Positions 51,616 to 60,692 are shown, numbered from the stretch's first letter. The stretch: 64,000 bases of DNA from UBA4971 sp029551185 (GCA_035593725.1 DAOSZN010000001.1:137749-201748), one strand, 5' to 3'. Translations and numbers: made by a program. Notes: generated from the sequence alone by a model not told the origin.

Positions 51616-52962
51616 ATGTCACAGGCTGTAGGTGTGAAGAGAATAGATATCCTCATTGAAGGCGCGACTATAATATCTCCCGGCCTTGGAGGTTCTGATG
51701 AGAAAATGGCAGTCGTGGATGAAGGAGCTATTGCCATAGACGGTGAAAGGATTGCATATGCAGGTCCATCACCCGCTCCTTTGGAATTCCGTAATGCCAG
51801 GAAGCGTATAGACGCGTCTTGCCTGATAGCCCTTGCGGGTTTTGTCAACACCCATACCCATGCAGCTATGACTCTTCTCCGGGGATATGCCGATGACATG
51901 GTTCTCATGGACTGGTTAAATAAGAAGATCTGGCCTATCGAGGCCCACTTGGATTCAGAAGACGTGTACTGGGGCGCGATGCTTGCATGCGTTGAAATGA
52001 TTAGGGCAGGCGTTACTACCTTCGCGGACCAATATTTCTTCATGGACGATACTGCGAAGGCGGTGAGGGATTCGGGTATCCGCGCTTGTCTGTCCAGGGG
52101 GCTTATCGCTACATCACCTGATTCCTCGCAAGCTCTCAGAGAGAACATAGAATTATGTCAAACCTGGGATGGAGCTGCGAACGGCCGCATAACAACCATG
52201 TTGGGCCCTCATGCCCCGTACACATGTCCCGTGGACTTCCTTGAGAAAGTAATGGAAGCCGCAGAGGAACTTGGGGTAGGCATGCACATACATTTGTCGG
52301 AGACATTGGGAGAAGTGGAAGAGTCCCGAGCCAAGCACGGCGGCATGTCTCCCATTGAGCTCATGGACAGCATCGGCCTTTTCGGGTTTCGGACCCTTGC
52401 TGCACATTGCGTTCATGTTTCGGCAAAGGATATTGAAATACTCAGTTCAAAGGGGGTCGGGGTCGCCCATAACCCCGGCAGCAACATGAAAATAGCGTCC
52501 GGAGTAGCCCCTGTTCCTGCCATGCTGAGAGCAGGCGTGAAAGTAGGACTGGGCACGGACGGAGCTTGCAGCAACAATAATTTGGATCTGCTTGAAGAAG
52601 CCAGATTGGCAGCGTTCCTCCATAAAGTCGCAAACAATGATCCGACTGTGATTCCTGCGGAGCAAGCCCTGACTATGGCTACCCTCGGGGGCGCAAAGGC
52701 GATGGGAATGGATTCTGATATAGGTTCCCTTGAACCCGGCAAGAAAGCTGACATAATCTTGCTTGATATGAATAAGCCGCATATGTATCCTAAGCATGAT
52801 CTGACATCCCATATCGTCTATTCTGCAAGAGCAAGTGATGTCACAACTGTTATCATCAACGGTGAATTAGTCATGGAGGACGGCGTCCTAACCGGCATAG
52901 ATGAACAGGAGGTCCTGCAGACTGCTGAAGAGAGGGCAAAGGCTCTCGTAAGAAAGGCTTGA
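51616..52962 (+). CDS. mtaD: amidohydrolase, SAH/5'-deoxyadenosine/MTA deaminase type
   Basis: The 448-residue metal-dependent enzyme deaminates adenosine-like compounds, such as S-adenosylhomocysteine, methylthioadenosine or 5'-deoxyadenosine, to inosine forms. Metal and substrate ligands are seen in NTHTHAAM, MHIHLSET, AAHCVHVS and GTDGACSNNN; the family's FVNTHTHAAMTLLRGYADDM and LMDWLNKKIWPIE are well preserved. ATG 51616 has GGAGG seven bases upstream. Radical-SAM enzymes such as MoaA produce 5'-deoxyadenosine, so a salvage role is plausible. Confidence 0.92.
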   Translation: MSQAVGVKRIDILIEGATIISPGLGGSDEKMAVVDEGAIAIDGERIAYAGPSPAPLEFRNARKRIDASCLIALAGFVNTHTHAAMTLLRGYADDMVLMDWLNKKIWPIEAHLDSEDVYWGAMLACVEMIRAGVTTFADQYFFMDDTAKAVRDSGIRACLSRGLIATSPDSSQALRENIELCQTWDGAANGRITTMLGPHAPYTCPVDFLEKVMEAAEELGVGMHIHLSETLGEVEESRAKHGGMSPIELMDSIGLFGFRTLAAHCVHVSAKDIEILSSKGVGVAHNPGSNMKIASGVAPVPAMLRAGVKVGLGTDGACSNNNLDLLEEARLAAFLHKVANNDPTVIPAEQALTMATLGGAKAMGMDSDIGSLEPGKKADIILLDMNKPHMYPKHDLTSHIVYSARASDVTTVIINGELVMEDGVLTGIDEQEVLQTAEERAKALVRKA

Positions 52963-53026
52963 TACTCTCATCCCACGGCTCCGGTCCGTGGTAAAAAGTT
53001 CTTGAAAATTCCCGACCCATAAAGAT

Positions 53027-53057
53027 TCATCTTTTTGCCATGAATACTCCATACTAT
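53027..53057 (+). promoter_or_regulatory. candidate sigma-E-type promoter for spoIIP
   Basis: TCATCTT (53027-53033), 16-bp spacer and CATACTAT (53050-53057), close to the mother-cell sigma-E pattern (MATATT and CATACAAT), about 60 bp before the spoIIP start. The spacer is slightly long, so this is tentative. Confidence 0.35.
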
Positions 53058-53118
53058 AAAAGTAAGAGCGGGTGGCAGAGAAGTAGCGAAACCTGTATGG
53101 GAAGGGATCAGGATAACC

Positions 53119-54285
53119 TTGGCAAAACGGGTTGCTTGCATTATTGCAATTCTTACGGTATCACTTTTGCTGTGGACATGGACGGTTTGGGCAGGAGACG
53201 AAGATACGTCGCACTGGTACACTGTAATTGACGAGGACACAAAAGGAGTATTGCTGGAAACCTGCCATGTTGTGTCACCGGGCGATGAGTTTGTCGATGA
53301 AGAAAACCACAGGTATCGTGTGTATCTGGTAGAGGGGCATACAGCCTGGGCTCGATTCATCGGTACAGTGGACATGCAAGCCCATGCCATGGCCTTCCAA
53401 GCTGCCATGTGTCTGAAGCTGGGATTTGCGCGTACTGCGATACCGGCCGGGTCATCCCGTGTGCCTACAGGGCACCTTATTGCGATTTATCATACACACA
53501 GTGACGAATCGTACATTCCTACAAGCGGTTCATCATCAGTTACTCCACATGGCGATGTCTATGGTGTAGGCGCGGTTATCTCAGCCAGTCTGAAGAATTC
53601 CGTAGGTCTGAAAAGCATCCATTCATGGGAATCGCATTTGCCTCATGACGGTTCAGCTTATGCTCGGTCAAGGCGTACAGCTGTTTCTCTGCTCAAAAAG
53701 AACCCCGACGCTATCCTTGATCTTCATAGAGACGCTGCTCCTCTCAGTGCTTACGCCACCACTGTAATGGGCAAGCCAGGCGCTAAAGTCATGATTGTTC
53801 TCGGCAGACAGAACCCGAATCTCAAAGCCAACGAGCAGTTCGCGTTTGCCCTGAAAAGCTATGCGGACAAGGAGTTTCCAGGGTTCGTGAGAGGCATATT
53901 CTATGGAGACGCTACTTTCAATCAAGACCTTTCTCCCAGGGCTTTGCTTTTCGAAATGGGTTCCCATGAAAACAGCAAAGAGGCAGCGGAGCGGGTCATG
54001 GTAAATTTTATCAATTCAATTCCTGCTGTTCTCTACGGCGTGACCCCTGCCGGCCGTACCGCAGAGGGGGAAGCAGCACGTCATGCCAGGAGAGAAGGGA
54101 GTACTGCAACTTCCACCATCGTATGGATAATCCTCCTGGTGCTGATAGGCGTTGCTGCATATCTCTTGCTTAACGAGAAAAGCTTCAGCGGGGTTATGGC
54201 GAGGCTAAAAAGGTTTAAAGCAGTTGAGCTAAAAGAATTTATAGATATTAAGGAAAAGTCAGGGCAGCCTGAAGATGAAGGATAA
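53119..54285 (+). CDS. spoIIP: stage II sporulation protein P
   Basis: SpoIIP is a membrane-anchored peptidoglycan amidase/endopeptidase that acts with SpoIID and SpoIIM in engulfment of the forespore. The 388-residue protein has a signal/anchor helix near 6-22, then the SpoIIP domain with IYHTHSDESYIPT, ILDLHRDAAPL and LLFEMGSHENSKEEA-like MGSHENSKEAAERV, containing the metal ligands. A second membrane helix lies near 333-352. Start is TTG 53119. Its presence is the strongest sporulation marker in the window. Confidence 0.93.
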   Translation: MAKRVACIIAILTVSLLLWTWTVWAGDEDTSHWYTVIDEDTKGVLLETCHVVSPGDEFVDEENHRYRVYLVEGHTAWARFIGTVDMQAHAMAFQAAMCLKLGFARTAIPAGSSRVPTGHLIAIYHTHSDESYIPTSGSSSVTPHGDVYGVGAVISASLKNSVGLKSIHSWESHLPHDGSAYARSRRTAVSLLKKNPDAILDLHRDAAPLSAYATTVMGKPGAKVMIVLGRQNPNLKANEQFAFALKSYADKEFPGFVRGIFYGDATFNQDLSPRALLFEMGSHENSKEAAERVMVNFINSIPAVLYGVTPAGRTAEGEAARHARREGSTATSTIVWIILLVLIGVAAYLLLNEKSFSGVMARLKRFKAVELKEFIDIKEKSGQPEDEG

Positions 54286-54416
54286 ACCTGATATAACCTG
54301 CTTTTCTCGCTATGAGCACCTGAGGTTGAAATTGCACTTATACTCTTTTCGCGGCTCAGAGAGACTATGTACATAGTTTATGAGAATTATCGTAGCAAAG
54401 GGGGTTCTCTGGGATT

Positions 54417-54866
54417 ATGGCAGGAATAATTGACTGGGTCAGTAAAAAGATGAGAAGACCTGACGTTGAGATTGCAAAGGAGTTTGCCGAAGATCTCACT
54501 GAAAAGACCAACACGGCACAGGGCGCACCGGACTTTCCTTGGGTGGATGACGGGGTATATGTATCTCCGACTCCGATTGCCGCAGGGGATCACATAAGTA
54601 TCAAGTACACCGGAATGTTGGCCAAAGCAGGCGCCGGCCGGTTGACCTTACGCATGGGTTACGGACATAATGAATGGAGCGGCATATGCGATATCCCCAT
54701 GTCCAAAGTGGAAGACGGGGCTTTTGAGGCTCGTGTTGAGATTCCCGTTGAGCAGTGTTCCAGACTGCAATTCTGCTTTGCCGATGATGCAGGCAATTGG
54801 GACAATAATTCAGGGCGAAATTGGAGTTACGAGATACATTGCGGTGAAGAAGCTCAGTTTAGATAG
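54417..54866 (+). CDS. stand-alone starch-binding-like (CBM25/53-type) protein
   Basis: A 149-residue protein with no signal peptide. Residues 1-40 are helical and charged (WVSKKMRRPDVEIAKEFAEDL). Residues about 50-145 match a CBM25/53-type beta domain: IKYTGML, MGYGHNEW, IPMSKVEDG, LQFCFADDAGNWDNNSGRNWSYEI. The WDNNSGxNW core is shared with the 107-residue protein at 61481. No enzyme domain is attached. A cytosolic glycogen-associated protein is the best guess given glgA and glgP in the window. Confidence 0.8.
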   Translation: MAGIIDWVSKKMRRPDVEIAKEFAEDLTEKTNTAQGAPDFPWVDDGVYVSPTPIAAGDHISIKYTGMLAKAGAGRLTLRMGYGHNEWSGICDIPMSKVEDGAFEARVEIPVEQCSRLQFCFADDAGNWDNNSGRNWSYEIHCGEEAQFR

Positions 54867-54963
54867 GTATCTTCGTCGTTATTGCCCCCCGTCTATCCCT
54901 TGAACGCGCATTAATGCTGGTATATAATGCAAGGCAATGAGGCGTTTTAAGGGGAGTCTGATT

Positions 54964-56427
54964 ATGAGTGGAATTAGAGTAAGGTTTGCTCCGTCCCCGA
55001 CAGGTTATCTTCACGTCGGAGGCGCACGCACGGTGTTGTTTAATTGGCTTTTTGCGAGGCATACCGGTGGGTCATTGATTCTCAGGATTGAAGACACTGA
55101 TGTGGAGAGATCTACCGAGGCTTCAACAGATGCAATTATCGACAGCTTGCAATGGTTGGGGCTTGACTGGGATGAAGGTCCCATAGTCGGAGGGGACTAC
55201 GGCCCCTACTTCCAGTCTGAGAGGCTGGATATTTATAGAGAATATGCGGATAAGCTTATCAAGTCCGGCTATGCTTATCCTTGCTACTGCACGCCTGAGG
55301 AACTCAACGAAGCCCGCAAGGCCGCTATGAGGCAAGGGAAGCCTCCTGGATATTCTGGCAAGTGCAGGGATCTTTCACCTGAAGAAAGGCGGGCGAAAGA
55401 GGCTGAAGGAAGGCGGCCTGCGTTAAGGTTCAGAGTAGGAGAAGGGGAGACGGTTGTAAAGGATCTTATCAGAGGCGAAGTAATCTTTCGAAACGAGTTC
55501 ATTGATGATTTCATCATCGTGAAGTCTGATGGGTACCCTACCTATAATTTCGCTGCGGTAGTTGACGACACACTCATGAAGATTACACATATAATCCGCG
55601 CTGACGAGCATTTGCCTAACACCCCGAAACAGATCATGATGTATAAAGCCTTAGGATTTGAGCTTCCGGAGTTTGCTCATGTATCAATGATACTTGGGAA
55701 AGACAAGACAAAGCTGAGTAAAAGGCATGGGGCCACTTCGATTACTCAATACCGGGACGCAGGGTATCTCCCTGACGCCCTTGTGAACTACCTGGTTCTC
55801 CTTGGATGGGCATACGATGCGGAACAGCAGATTTTTAGCCGTGAAGAGCTCATCGAGAAATTTACACTGGACAAGGTATCTAAGAATCCGGCTATCTTTG
55901 ACCCTGACAAATTGCTGTGGATGAACGGCTATTACATCAGAGAAACAGACACTGATTCCCTTACCAAGCTAGCTATAGACCATTTGTCTAAGGCCGGTTT
56001 GGTTTCGTCTGAGCCAAGTGATGAAGAATTGACCAAGATTCAGGCGGTTGTCGCCATACTTAAAGAGAGGATACGAACAGTCAGAGATATCGTCAATCAG
56101 GGAGATTTCTTTTTTACCGAAGAAGTTACCTTTGATGAAGAAGCATTTCAGGAATTCTTAACCCGCAACTACGTGCCTGAAATGTTTCGGGAACTCAAGG
56201 TCAGGCTTGAGGCGATAAGCCCCTTTAACAGACAGACTACCGAACAAGTCATCAGAGGATATGCCAAAGAAATTGGGCGAAAGGCAGGAGAAGTCATCCA
56301 TCCTCTTCGCGTAGCCTTGACAGGGCGGTCTGTGAGCCCGGGAATCTTCGAGGTTATCGAAATTCTGGGAAAGGATACTTGTTGCAAGAGGATTGACTCA
56401 GCTCTTCGGAAGCTGCGACAGTTATGA
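54964..56427 (+). CDS. gltX: glutamyl-tRNA synthetase
   Basis: The 487-residue class I synthetase charges tRNA-Glu and, in organisms using GatCAB, often tRNA-Gln as well. Seen: APSPTGYLHVGGARTVLFNW (HIGH motif as HVGG), EDTDVERSTEA, the KLSKRHG (KMSKS-type) loop, and a C-terminal anticodon-binding helical domain. ATG 54964 with GGGGAG nine bases upstream is preferred. tRNA-Gln follows 90 bp after the stop and tRNA-Glu lies 4 kb on. Confidence 0.96.
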   Translation: MSGIRVRFAPSPTGYLHVGGARTVLFNWLFARHTGGSLILRIEDTDVERSTEASTDAIIDSLQWLGLDWDEGPIVGGDYGPYFQSERLDIYREYADKLIKSGYAYPCYCTPEELNEARKAAMRQGKPPGYSGKCRDLSPEERRAKEAEGRRPALRFRVGEGETVVKDLIRGEVIFRNEFIDDFIIVKSDGYPTYNFAAVVDDTLMKITHIIRADEHLPNTPKQIMMYKALGFELPEFAHVSMILGKDKTKLSKRHGATSITQYRDAGYLPDALVNYLVLLGWAYDAEQQIFSREELIEKFTLDKVSKNPAIFDPDKLLWMNGYYIRETDTDSLTKLAIDHLSKAGLVSSEPSDEELTKIQAVVAILKERIRTVRDIVNQGDFFFTEEVTFDEEAFQEFLTRNYVPEMFRELKVRLEAISPFNRQTTEQVIRGYAKEIGRKAGEVIHPLRVALTGRSVSPGIFEVIEILGKDTCCKRIDSALRKLRQL

Positions 56428-56429
56428 AC

Positions 56430-56458
56430 TTGATCTCTACGTTTGTGTATGTTAAAAT
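56430..56458 (+). promoter_or_regulatory. promoter for tRNA-Gln
   Basis: TTGATC (56430-56435), 17-bp spacer and TAAAAT (56453-56458), starting just after the gltX stop and ending 58 bases before the tRNA. Confidence 0.6.
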
Positions 56459-56516
56459 TTCTTTGCTGAGATGAGGCTTAAAGCCTTTGGCTTCGAGAGT
56501 AAATTCAATACTTTGC

Positions 56517-56590
56517 TGGGGAGTCGTCTAGGGGTAGGACAGCAGACTCTGGATCTGTATGCGGGGGTTCGAATCCTCCCTCCCCAGCCA
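56517..56590 (+). tRNA. tRNA-Gln (anticodon CTG)
   Basis: A full cloverleaf can be paired: acceptor TGGGGAG/CTCCCCA, anticodon stem GCAGA/TCTGT with loop CTCTGGA, T stem GGGGG/CCTCC around TTCGAAT, and an encoded CCA end. Position 34-36 reads CTG, decoding CAG glutamine. It sits downstream of gltX. Confidence 0.95.
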
Positions 56591-56711
56591 ATGTTCTTGC
56601 CTGACTCTCCTATGTCAGTGCCTCCGGCGCCTCGGCAATGAGGCGGAAGGGCTGTATAGGAGGTTTTTTGTGTCTGATTCTGAAGCTTCAGTTTTCGTAA
56701 GGCTTTTCTTT

Positions 56712-56811
56712 NNNNNNNNNNNNNNNNNNNNNNNNNNNNNNNNNNNNNNNNNNNNNNNNNNNNNNNNNNNNNNNNNNNNNNNNNNNNNNNNNNNNNNNNN
56801 NNNNNNNNNNN
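56712..56811. other. assembly gap (100 N)
   Basis: Exactly 100 N, the usual placeholder for a gap of unknown length. The flanks (56591-56711 and 56812-56949) hold no recognised gene; a small CGCCTC/GAGGCG hairpin (56628-56645) lies before it. The promoter of the stressosome operon may be missing here, though TATAAC-like bases are present around 56840-56850. Confidence 0.97.
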
Positions 56812-56949
56812 TTTGTCCGATTTCATCTGCCTAACCTATGCTATATAACTTGCAGACTGTCACTTGCTTCAGGTAATTACAACTGGTAAACTTGGGAGGA
56901 AATATTATCATATTTTGTTAAATCAATGCAACTATCGGGAGGCCTTCAA

Positions 56950-57810
56950 GTGGAACAAGAAATCGTAGGCTTTTGGACTGATTCAAGAAACGAAATAATA
57001 GGTAAATGTATTGAGTTATCAGCAAAGGATGCCATTCTTGAGCCGGATGAAAGCTACCGGCAGAATAGAGAGCAAGTCTTCGAACATCTCTGGAGCGCGT
57101 TGCTCCAAGATATGCAAAGTGATACCATGGCCAAGACAGGCGAGGTAGTGGGAAGCTTATCCAGAGAAGCTGTCAGGTATGGACGTAACGTCGAGCCAAT
57201 ACAGAGGATCATCGAAATTCTTATGAAAAGTGCAGAAGAAGCAGCAAGAACCAAGTACCGGGAAGACGCGAACAGGGCATCTCGGATTGCCGGACATATC
57301 AAAGAGTATCTGGATAAGACAATGATAATTCTTACTAAGTCAATCATCAGGGCGCAGGCAGAAGTAATCGAGAAGCAAAAGGAGTACCTCCTTGAGCTCT
57401 CAACTCCTGTCATACCTCTGTTAGACGGGATACTTGTGTTGCCTCTCATAGGAACTATAGACACAAGACGTGCAAAGCAGATAATGGATAATCTATTAAA
57501 CGGAATTGTGGAAGCCCAGGCTGATACGGTTCTCATTGATATCAGCGGAGTTCCTATTGTAGATACCCAAGTAGCCCATCACCTAATAAAGACTGTTCAG
57601 GCAGCAAGTCTTCTGGGCGCGCGATGCATCATAGTCGGTATTAGGCCTGAATTTGCCCAGACTATTGTGAAACTCGGCATTGACTTCGGGAGCATAGTCA
57701 CGAAGAACTCGCTCCAAGCCGGGCTTAAGCTTGCTCTCAAGTGGCACAACTATGAACTGAGACGAGTTGGCGGAGGTGGCCCTGATGCATCAACAGGTGC
57801 CGATTCTTAA
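56950..57810 (+). CDS. rsbR: stressosome scaffold protein RsbR
   Basis: RsbR-type proteins build the stressosome core with RsbS and pass sensed stress to RsbT. The 286-residue product has an N-terminal all-helical sensor domain (non-heme globin-like fold in RsbR; no cofactor ligands could be assigned), a linker helix ending KQKEYLLELSTPVIPL, and a STAS domain with LIDISGVPIVDTQVAHHLIKTVQAASLLGARC and VGIRPEFAQTIVKLG. The first phosphosite, Thr171 in B. subtilis RsbRA, is Ser here (DISGVP); the second, Thr205 in AQTIV, is kept. GTG 56950 has GGAGG seven bases upstream. It overlaps rsbS by 26 bases. Confidence 0.93.
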   Translation: MEQEIVGFWTDSRNEIIGKCIELSAKDAILEPDESYRQNREQVFEHLWSALLQDMQSDTMAKTGEVVGSLSREAVRYGRNVEPIQRIIEILMKSAEEAARTKYREDANRASRIAGHIKEYLDKTMIILTKSIIRAQAEVIEKQKEYLLELSTPVIPLLDGILVLPLIGTIDTRRAKQIMDNLLNGIVEAQADTVLIDISGVPIVDTQVAHHLIKTVQAASLLGARCIIVGIRPEFAQTIVKLGIDFGSIVTKNSLQAGLKLALKWHNYELRRVGGGGPDASTGADS

Positions 57811-58150
57811 GATAGATGACTTTTGGATTGCTTCAGTCCAGGGCTCTCTGCATGATCAGGACGTGATCGAGTTCAAGGAAGCCTTGCTTAATAAGATTAT
57901 GCAGCCAAAATCCAGGGGACTTATCATAGACCTGACAGTATTGGATGTGGTGGATAGCTTTGTCACCAAGACGCTCATTGACATCCGTGGGCTTGCTGGA
58001 TTAATGGGGGTTCCTGTAGTAATCGCAGGGATGAGTCCGGCTGTAGCTATTACCCTTGTGGAGATGGGGCTTAACTTAGAAGGTGTTGACACTGCTCTTA
58101 ATCTTCAGAAAGGGTTGGACAAGTTGAGAAATGCCGGCAAGGAGCGATGA
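57785..58150 (+). CDS. rsbS: stressosome protein RsbS
   Basis: A 121-residue STAS-domain protein, the second core component. The phosphorylated serine is S58 in DVVDSFVTKTL, matching Ser59 of B. subtilis RsbS; the GMSPAVAITLVEMGL loop is also conserved. ATG 57785 has GGAGGTGG upstream, inside the end of rsbR. It holds RsbT in unstressed cells in characterised systems. Confidence 0.95.
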   Translation: MHQQVPILKIDDFWIASVQGSLHDQDVIEFKEALLNKIMQPKSRGLIIDLTVLDVVDSFVTKTLIDIRGLAGLMGVPVVIAGMSPAVAITLVEMGLNLEGVDTALNLQKGLDKLRNAGKER

Positions 58151-58156
58151 TAGTTA

Positions 58157-58555
58157 ATGCTTGAACGCACGTCAAGTATAGAGAACGAACTGGATATTAT
58201 TGCTGCCCGCCGGTGTGCTAAAGAAATTGCCAAAGAATTAGGGTTTTCCACCGTTGATCAGGTGCGTATTGCTACCGCCATCTCTGAGCTTGCTCGCAAT
58301 GTCGTGCTTTACGCGAAAAATGGGTCAATTGCAATTCGCGTTCTTTGCGAGGGAGGGCGGAAAGGCCTGGAGATCTTGGTGGCAGACAACGGGCCGGGCA
58401 TTCCTAATGTTGAGCTTGCAATGACTGACGGATATAGCACATCAGGAGGTTTAGGTGCGGGTTTACCGGGGGCAAAGCGTCTCATGGACACCTTCCGCAT
58501 TGATTCTAAGCTTGGACAAGGAACTACCATTGTCGCGAGGAAGTGGAAGGCTTGA
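58157..58555 (+). CDS. rsbT: serine/threonine kinase RsbT
   Basis: The 132-residue GHKL-type kinase phosphorylates RsbR and RsbS and is released to activate its output partner. N-box ISELARNVVLYA, G1 DNGPGIPN and G2 GLGAGLPGAKRLMD are all present. The gene starts 6 bases after rsbS and ends overlapping rsbX by 13 bases. In B. subtilis RsbT activates RsbU; here no RsbU phosphatase gene follows, and the GAF-GGDEF protein takes that place. Confidence 0.95.
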   Translation: MLERTSSIENELDIIAARRCAKEIAKELGFSTVDQVRIATAISELARNVVLYAKNGSIAIRVLCEGGRKGLEILVADNGPGIPNVELAMTDGYSTSGGLGAGLPGAKRLMDTFRIDSKLGQGTTIVARKWKA

Positions 58556-59136
58556 TATTCGGCACGTTTGCGCGCCCTGCAGAAGAGGAGCTTGTGTCAG
58601 GCGACGCTTACCTGATTAAGGAGATAGAGGATGGCTGGCTTATTGCATTGGTTGATGGGTTAGGACACGGCATTGCTGCTCGGGAAGCCTCTCTAAAGGC
58701 CTTATCCATTATTGACGCGTATGTCAGTGAATATGGTCCTCAGGTTGATTTAAGGGATGCGCTAAGGTTATGTCATAATGGCTTGGCAGGCACCAGAGGG
58801 GCAGCTATTGGCCTGTGTCATTTGGACCTTAAGGATTGCATTTGGTCAAGTCTGATCGTTGGTAATGTTACTCTTTTCGTATTTTCCGATGAGCGATTGA
58901 GTCCTATTCCTGCCGCAGGTATTGTAGGCTATCGCGTCCCGAAGATAGTCCATGTGGCAAAGTGGCCGTATTATGCAGGAGATACTCTTGTCTTACACTC
59001 AGACGGTGTGAAAGAAGATTACTCAATGGATTTTCCGGTCGGAGACGGAGGAGTATCTGTAAGACAAGCTGCAGAACTCATAGGCAAGAAATACGGCGTC
59101 AAGACGGACGACGCTACGATCATCATAGGAAGATAA
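58543..59136 (+). CDS. rsbX: PP2C-type phosphatase RsbX
   Basis: The 197-residue phosphatase resets the stressosome by removing phosphate from RsbS and RsbR. It has the PP2C metal motifs LVDGLGHGIAAREAS, LHSDGVKEDYS and DDATIIIG. The N-terminal SGDAYLIKEIEDGWLIAL is also typical. Start is GTG 58543 overlapping rsbT; TTG 58552 is possible. It is 23 bp before the cyclase gene. Confidence 0.93.
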   Translation: MEGLIFGTFARPAEEELVSGDAYLIKEIEDGWLIALVDGLGHGIAAREASLKALSIIDAYVSEYGPQVDLRDALRLCHNGLAGTRGAAIGLCHLDLKDCIWSSLIVGNVTLFVFSDERLSPIPAAGIVGYRVPKIVHVAKWPYYAGDTLVLHSDGVKEDYSMDFPVGDGGVSVRQAAELIGKKYGVKTDDATIIIGR

Positions 59137-59159
59137 TAGTGATACCGGGAGGACATTTT

Positions 59160-60527
59160 GTGCTGGAGCATCTTCAAGAAGAATACAAGAATCTGATTCG
59201 GGAATTCTCCGATGACAGTAGCGAAAAGGTTCTTTATAAAGCTTCCAGGCTCGGCAAGAAGTTTGTGGAGCAAGGGTACAGCCCGGAGGATATCGTAGAT
59301 ATCCACATGCAGGCTGTGGAGCTTATCGCCGGAGAAAAGCCGCTTCTTAGGGGGCCTCAGATCATACTCAATTCCTTTAGCTTGCTTCTGGAAAGCATGA
59401 TGGCTTACGGGCTTGCTTATCGTGAGTATATGGAGTCAAAAAGCGCCAGATTCTCAGACTTGGAAGCATACACCCGCGAGCTGGAGACACTGAATACTGC
59501 CTTAAAGCAGAGAGTTGACGAGCTTTCGATTCTCTATGATCTCACCCAGGTTGTAAACTCCAGCCTTGACCTGGAGACCACTCTCCGGGTAATCGCAAGG
59601 AAAATCATGGAAGTTACGGGATATGATACCTGCAATCTTTATCTTGCCGACACCGAAAAAAAGGAATTTCAAATTCAGTTGTCAATGGGCGTTAACGCTG
59701 AAGCGTATAAATCTCATGATTTCAATTCCGGACACGAGCTAATAGAATCTGCAATTGAGAACGGTACGCCTTTAGTCTTCCGGGACGTTAAGACAGAGCC
59801 CGGATGGAAGCCGGCAAAAGGGGTAAATGACCACGTTCAATCTTGGATGTCAATTCCTCTGGTCGCAGAAGGCAAGCCCATAGGGATAATTACTCTTAGC
59901 TGCAGTAAAGTAAAGGTTATCAGTGAAGACGTATTAAAGCTTATTTCAATTGCAGCAAGCCAAGCGGCGTCTGCTATCGAAAGGGCCCGTCTATATGAAG
60001 AGACTAAGAGGCTTTCCATTACCGATGAGAAGACCGGTCTTTACAATTTCGGATATTTTAAATTCCTGCTTAGCACTGAACTGAAGCGCGCAAAGCGTTA
60101 TGGGCGTCCCCTGTCTCTTTTCATGATTGACGTGGATGATTTTAAGCTGTACAACGATTGCTGCGGACATCTGGACGGGGACCAAGTTCTTGGGGAACTT
60201 GGCAAAGTTATAAAGCAATCAGTGCGTGATATAGATTTCCCTGCCCGCTATGGGGGAGATGAATTTGCGGTTATTCTCCCTGAAACCGATGAAACTGAAG
60301 CCCGTACGGCAGCGGAACGTCTTCGGGCTTCCATTGAAGGGCGTAGTATTCCTAATCAGAGAGTGCTGCCGGGCGGCAAACTGACAGTGAGTATTGGTAT
60401 AAGCTCATATCCGACATCCGCTGACACTGAAGAGGATTTGATAAGAAAGGCAGACGCAGCCCTTTACCAAGCCAAACGGAAAGGCAAGAACAAAATCGCA
60501 GTTTGTATCAAAGAGCAGGAGTGTTGA
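59160..60527 (+). CDS. RsbU-N-like / GAF / GGDEF diguanylate cyclase, stressosome output
   Basis: The 455-residue protein has three parts. Residues about 1-85 (LQEEYKNLIREFSDDSSEKVLYKASRLGKKFVEQGYSPEDIVDIHMQAVEL) resemble the N-terminal RsbT-binding domain of RsbU. After a coiled coil (LEAYTRELETLNTALKQRVDELSILYDL) comes a GAF domain (about 120-270), then a GGDEF domain with FMIDVDDFKLYNDCCGH and active site RYGGDEFAVIL. It should make cyclic di-GMP when bound by free RsbT. GTG 59160 has GGGAGG seven bases upstream; GTG 59139 is also in frame. A similar Moorella thermoacetica operon is known from the literature. Confidence 0.9.
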   Translation: MLEHLQEEYKNLIREFSDDSSEKVLYKASRLGKKFVEQGYSPEDIVDIHMQAVELIAGEKPLLRGPQIILNSFSLLLESMMAYGLAYREYMESKSARFSDLEAYTRELETLNTALKQRVDELSILYDLTQVVNSSLDLETTLRVIARKIMEVTGYDTCNLYLADTEKKEFQIQLSMGVNAEAYKSHDFNSGHELIESAIENGTPLVFRDVKTEPGWKPAKGVNDHVQSWMSIPLVAEGKPIGIITLSCSKVKVISEDVLKLISIAASQAASAIERARLYEETKRLSITDEKTGLYNFGYFKFLLSTELKRAKRYGRPLSLFMIDVDDFKLYNDCCGHLDGDQVLGELGKVIKQSVRDIDFPARYGGDEFAVILPETDETEARTAAERLRASIEGRSIPNQRVLPGGKLTVSIGISSYPTSADTEEDLIRKADAALYQAKRKGKNKIAVCIKEQEC

Positions 60528-60552
60528 CATTCAAGATGCTCCGGGGTAAAAT
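60524..60552 (+). promoter_or_regulatory. promoter for tRNA-Glu
   Basis: A perfect TTGACA (60524-60529) overlapping the cyclase stop codon, 17-bp spacer and TAAAAT (60547-60552), 38 bases before the tRNA. Same design as the tRNA-Gln promoter. Confidence 0.75.
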
Positions 60553-60589
60553 ACCATTACGATTTAAAGAATAAGGCATCCATTAATGT

Positions 60590-60665
60590 GGCCCCGTCGT
60601 CTAGCGGCCAAGGACATCGCCCTCTCAAGGCGAAGACACGGATTCGAATTCCGTCGGGGCCACCA
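60590..60665 (+). tRNA. tRNA-Glu (anticodon CTC)
   Basis: Acceptor GGCCCCG/CGGGGCC, anticodon stem TCGCC/GGCGA with loop CTCTCAA (anticodon CTC, codon GAG), T stem ACGGA/TCCGT around TTCGAAT, discriminator A and encoded CCA. A T-rich run (ATTTATTTTTTTAT) follows and may end transcription. Confidence 0.95.
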
Positions 60666-60692
60666 TATTTATTTTTTTATGAACATCAAATC

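Noticed and set aside
56559..56834. Open frames on both strands spanning the N gap
   Set aside because: They read through the 100 N and overlap tRNA-Gln; they are artefacts.
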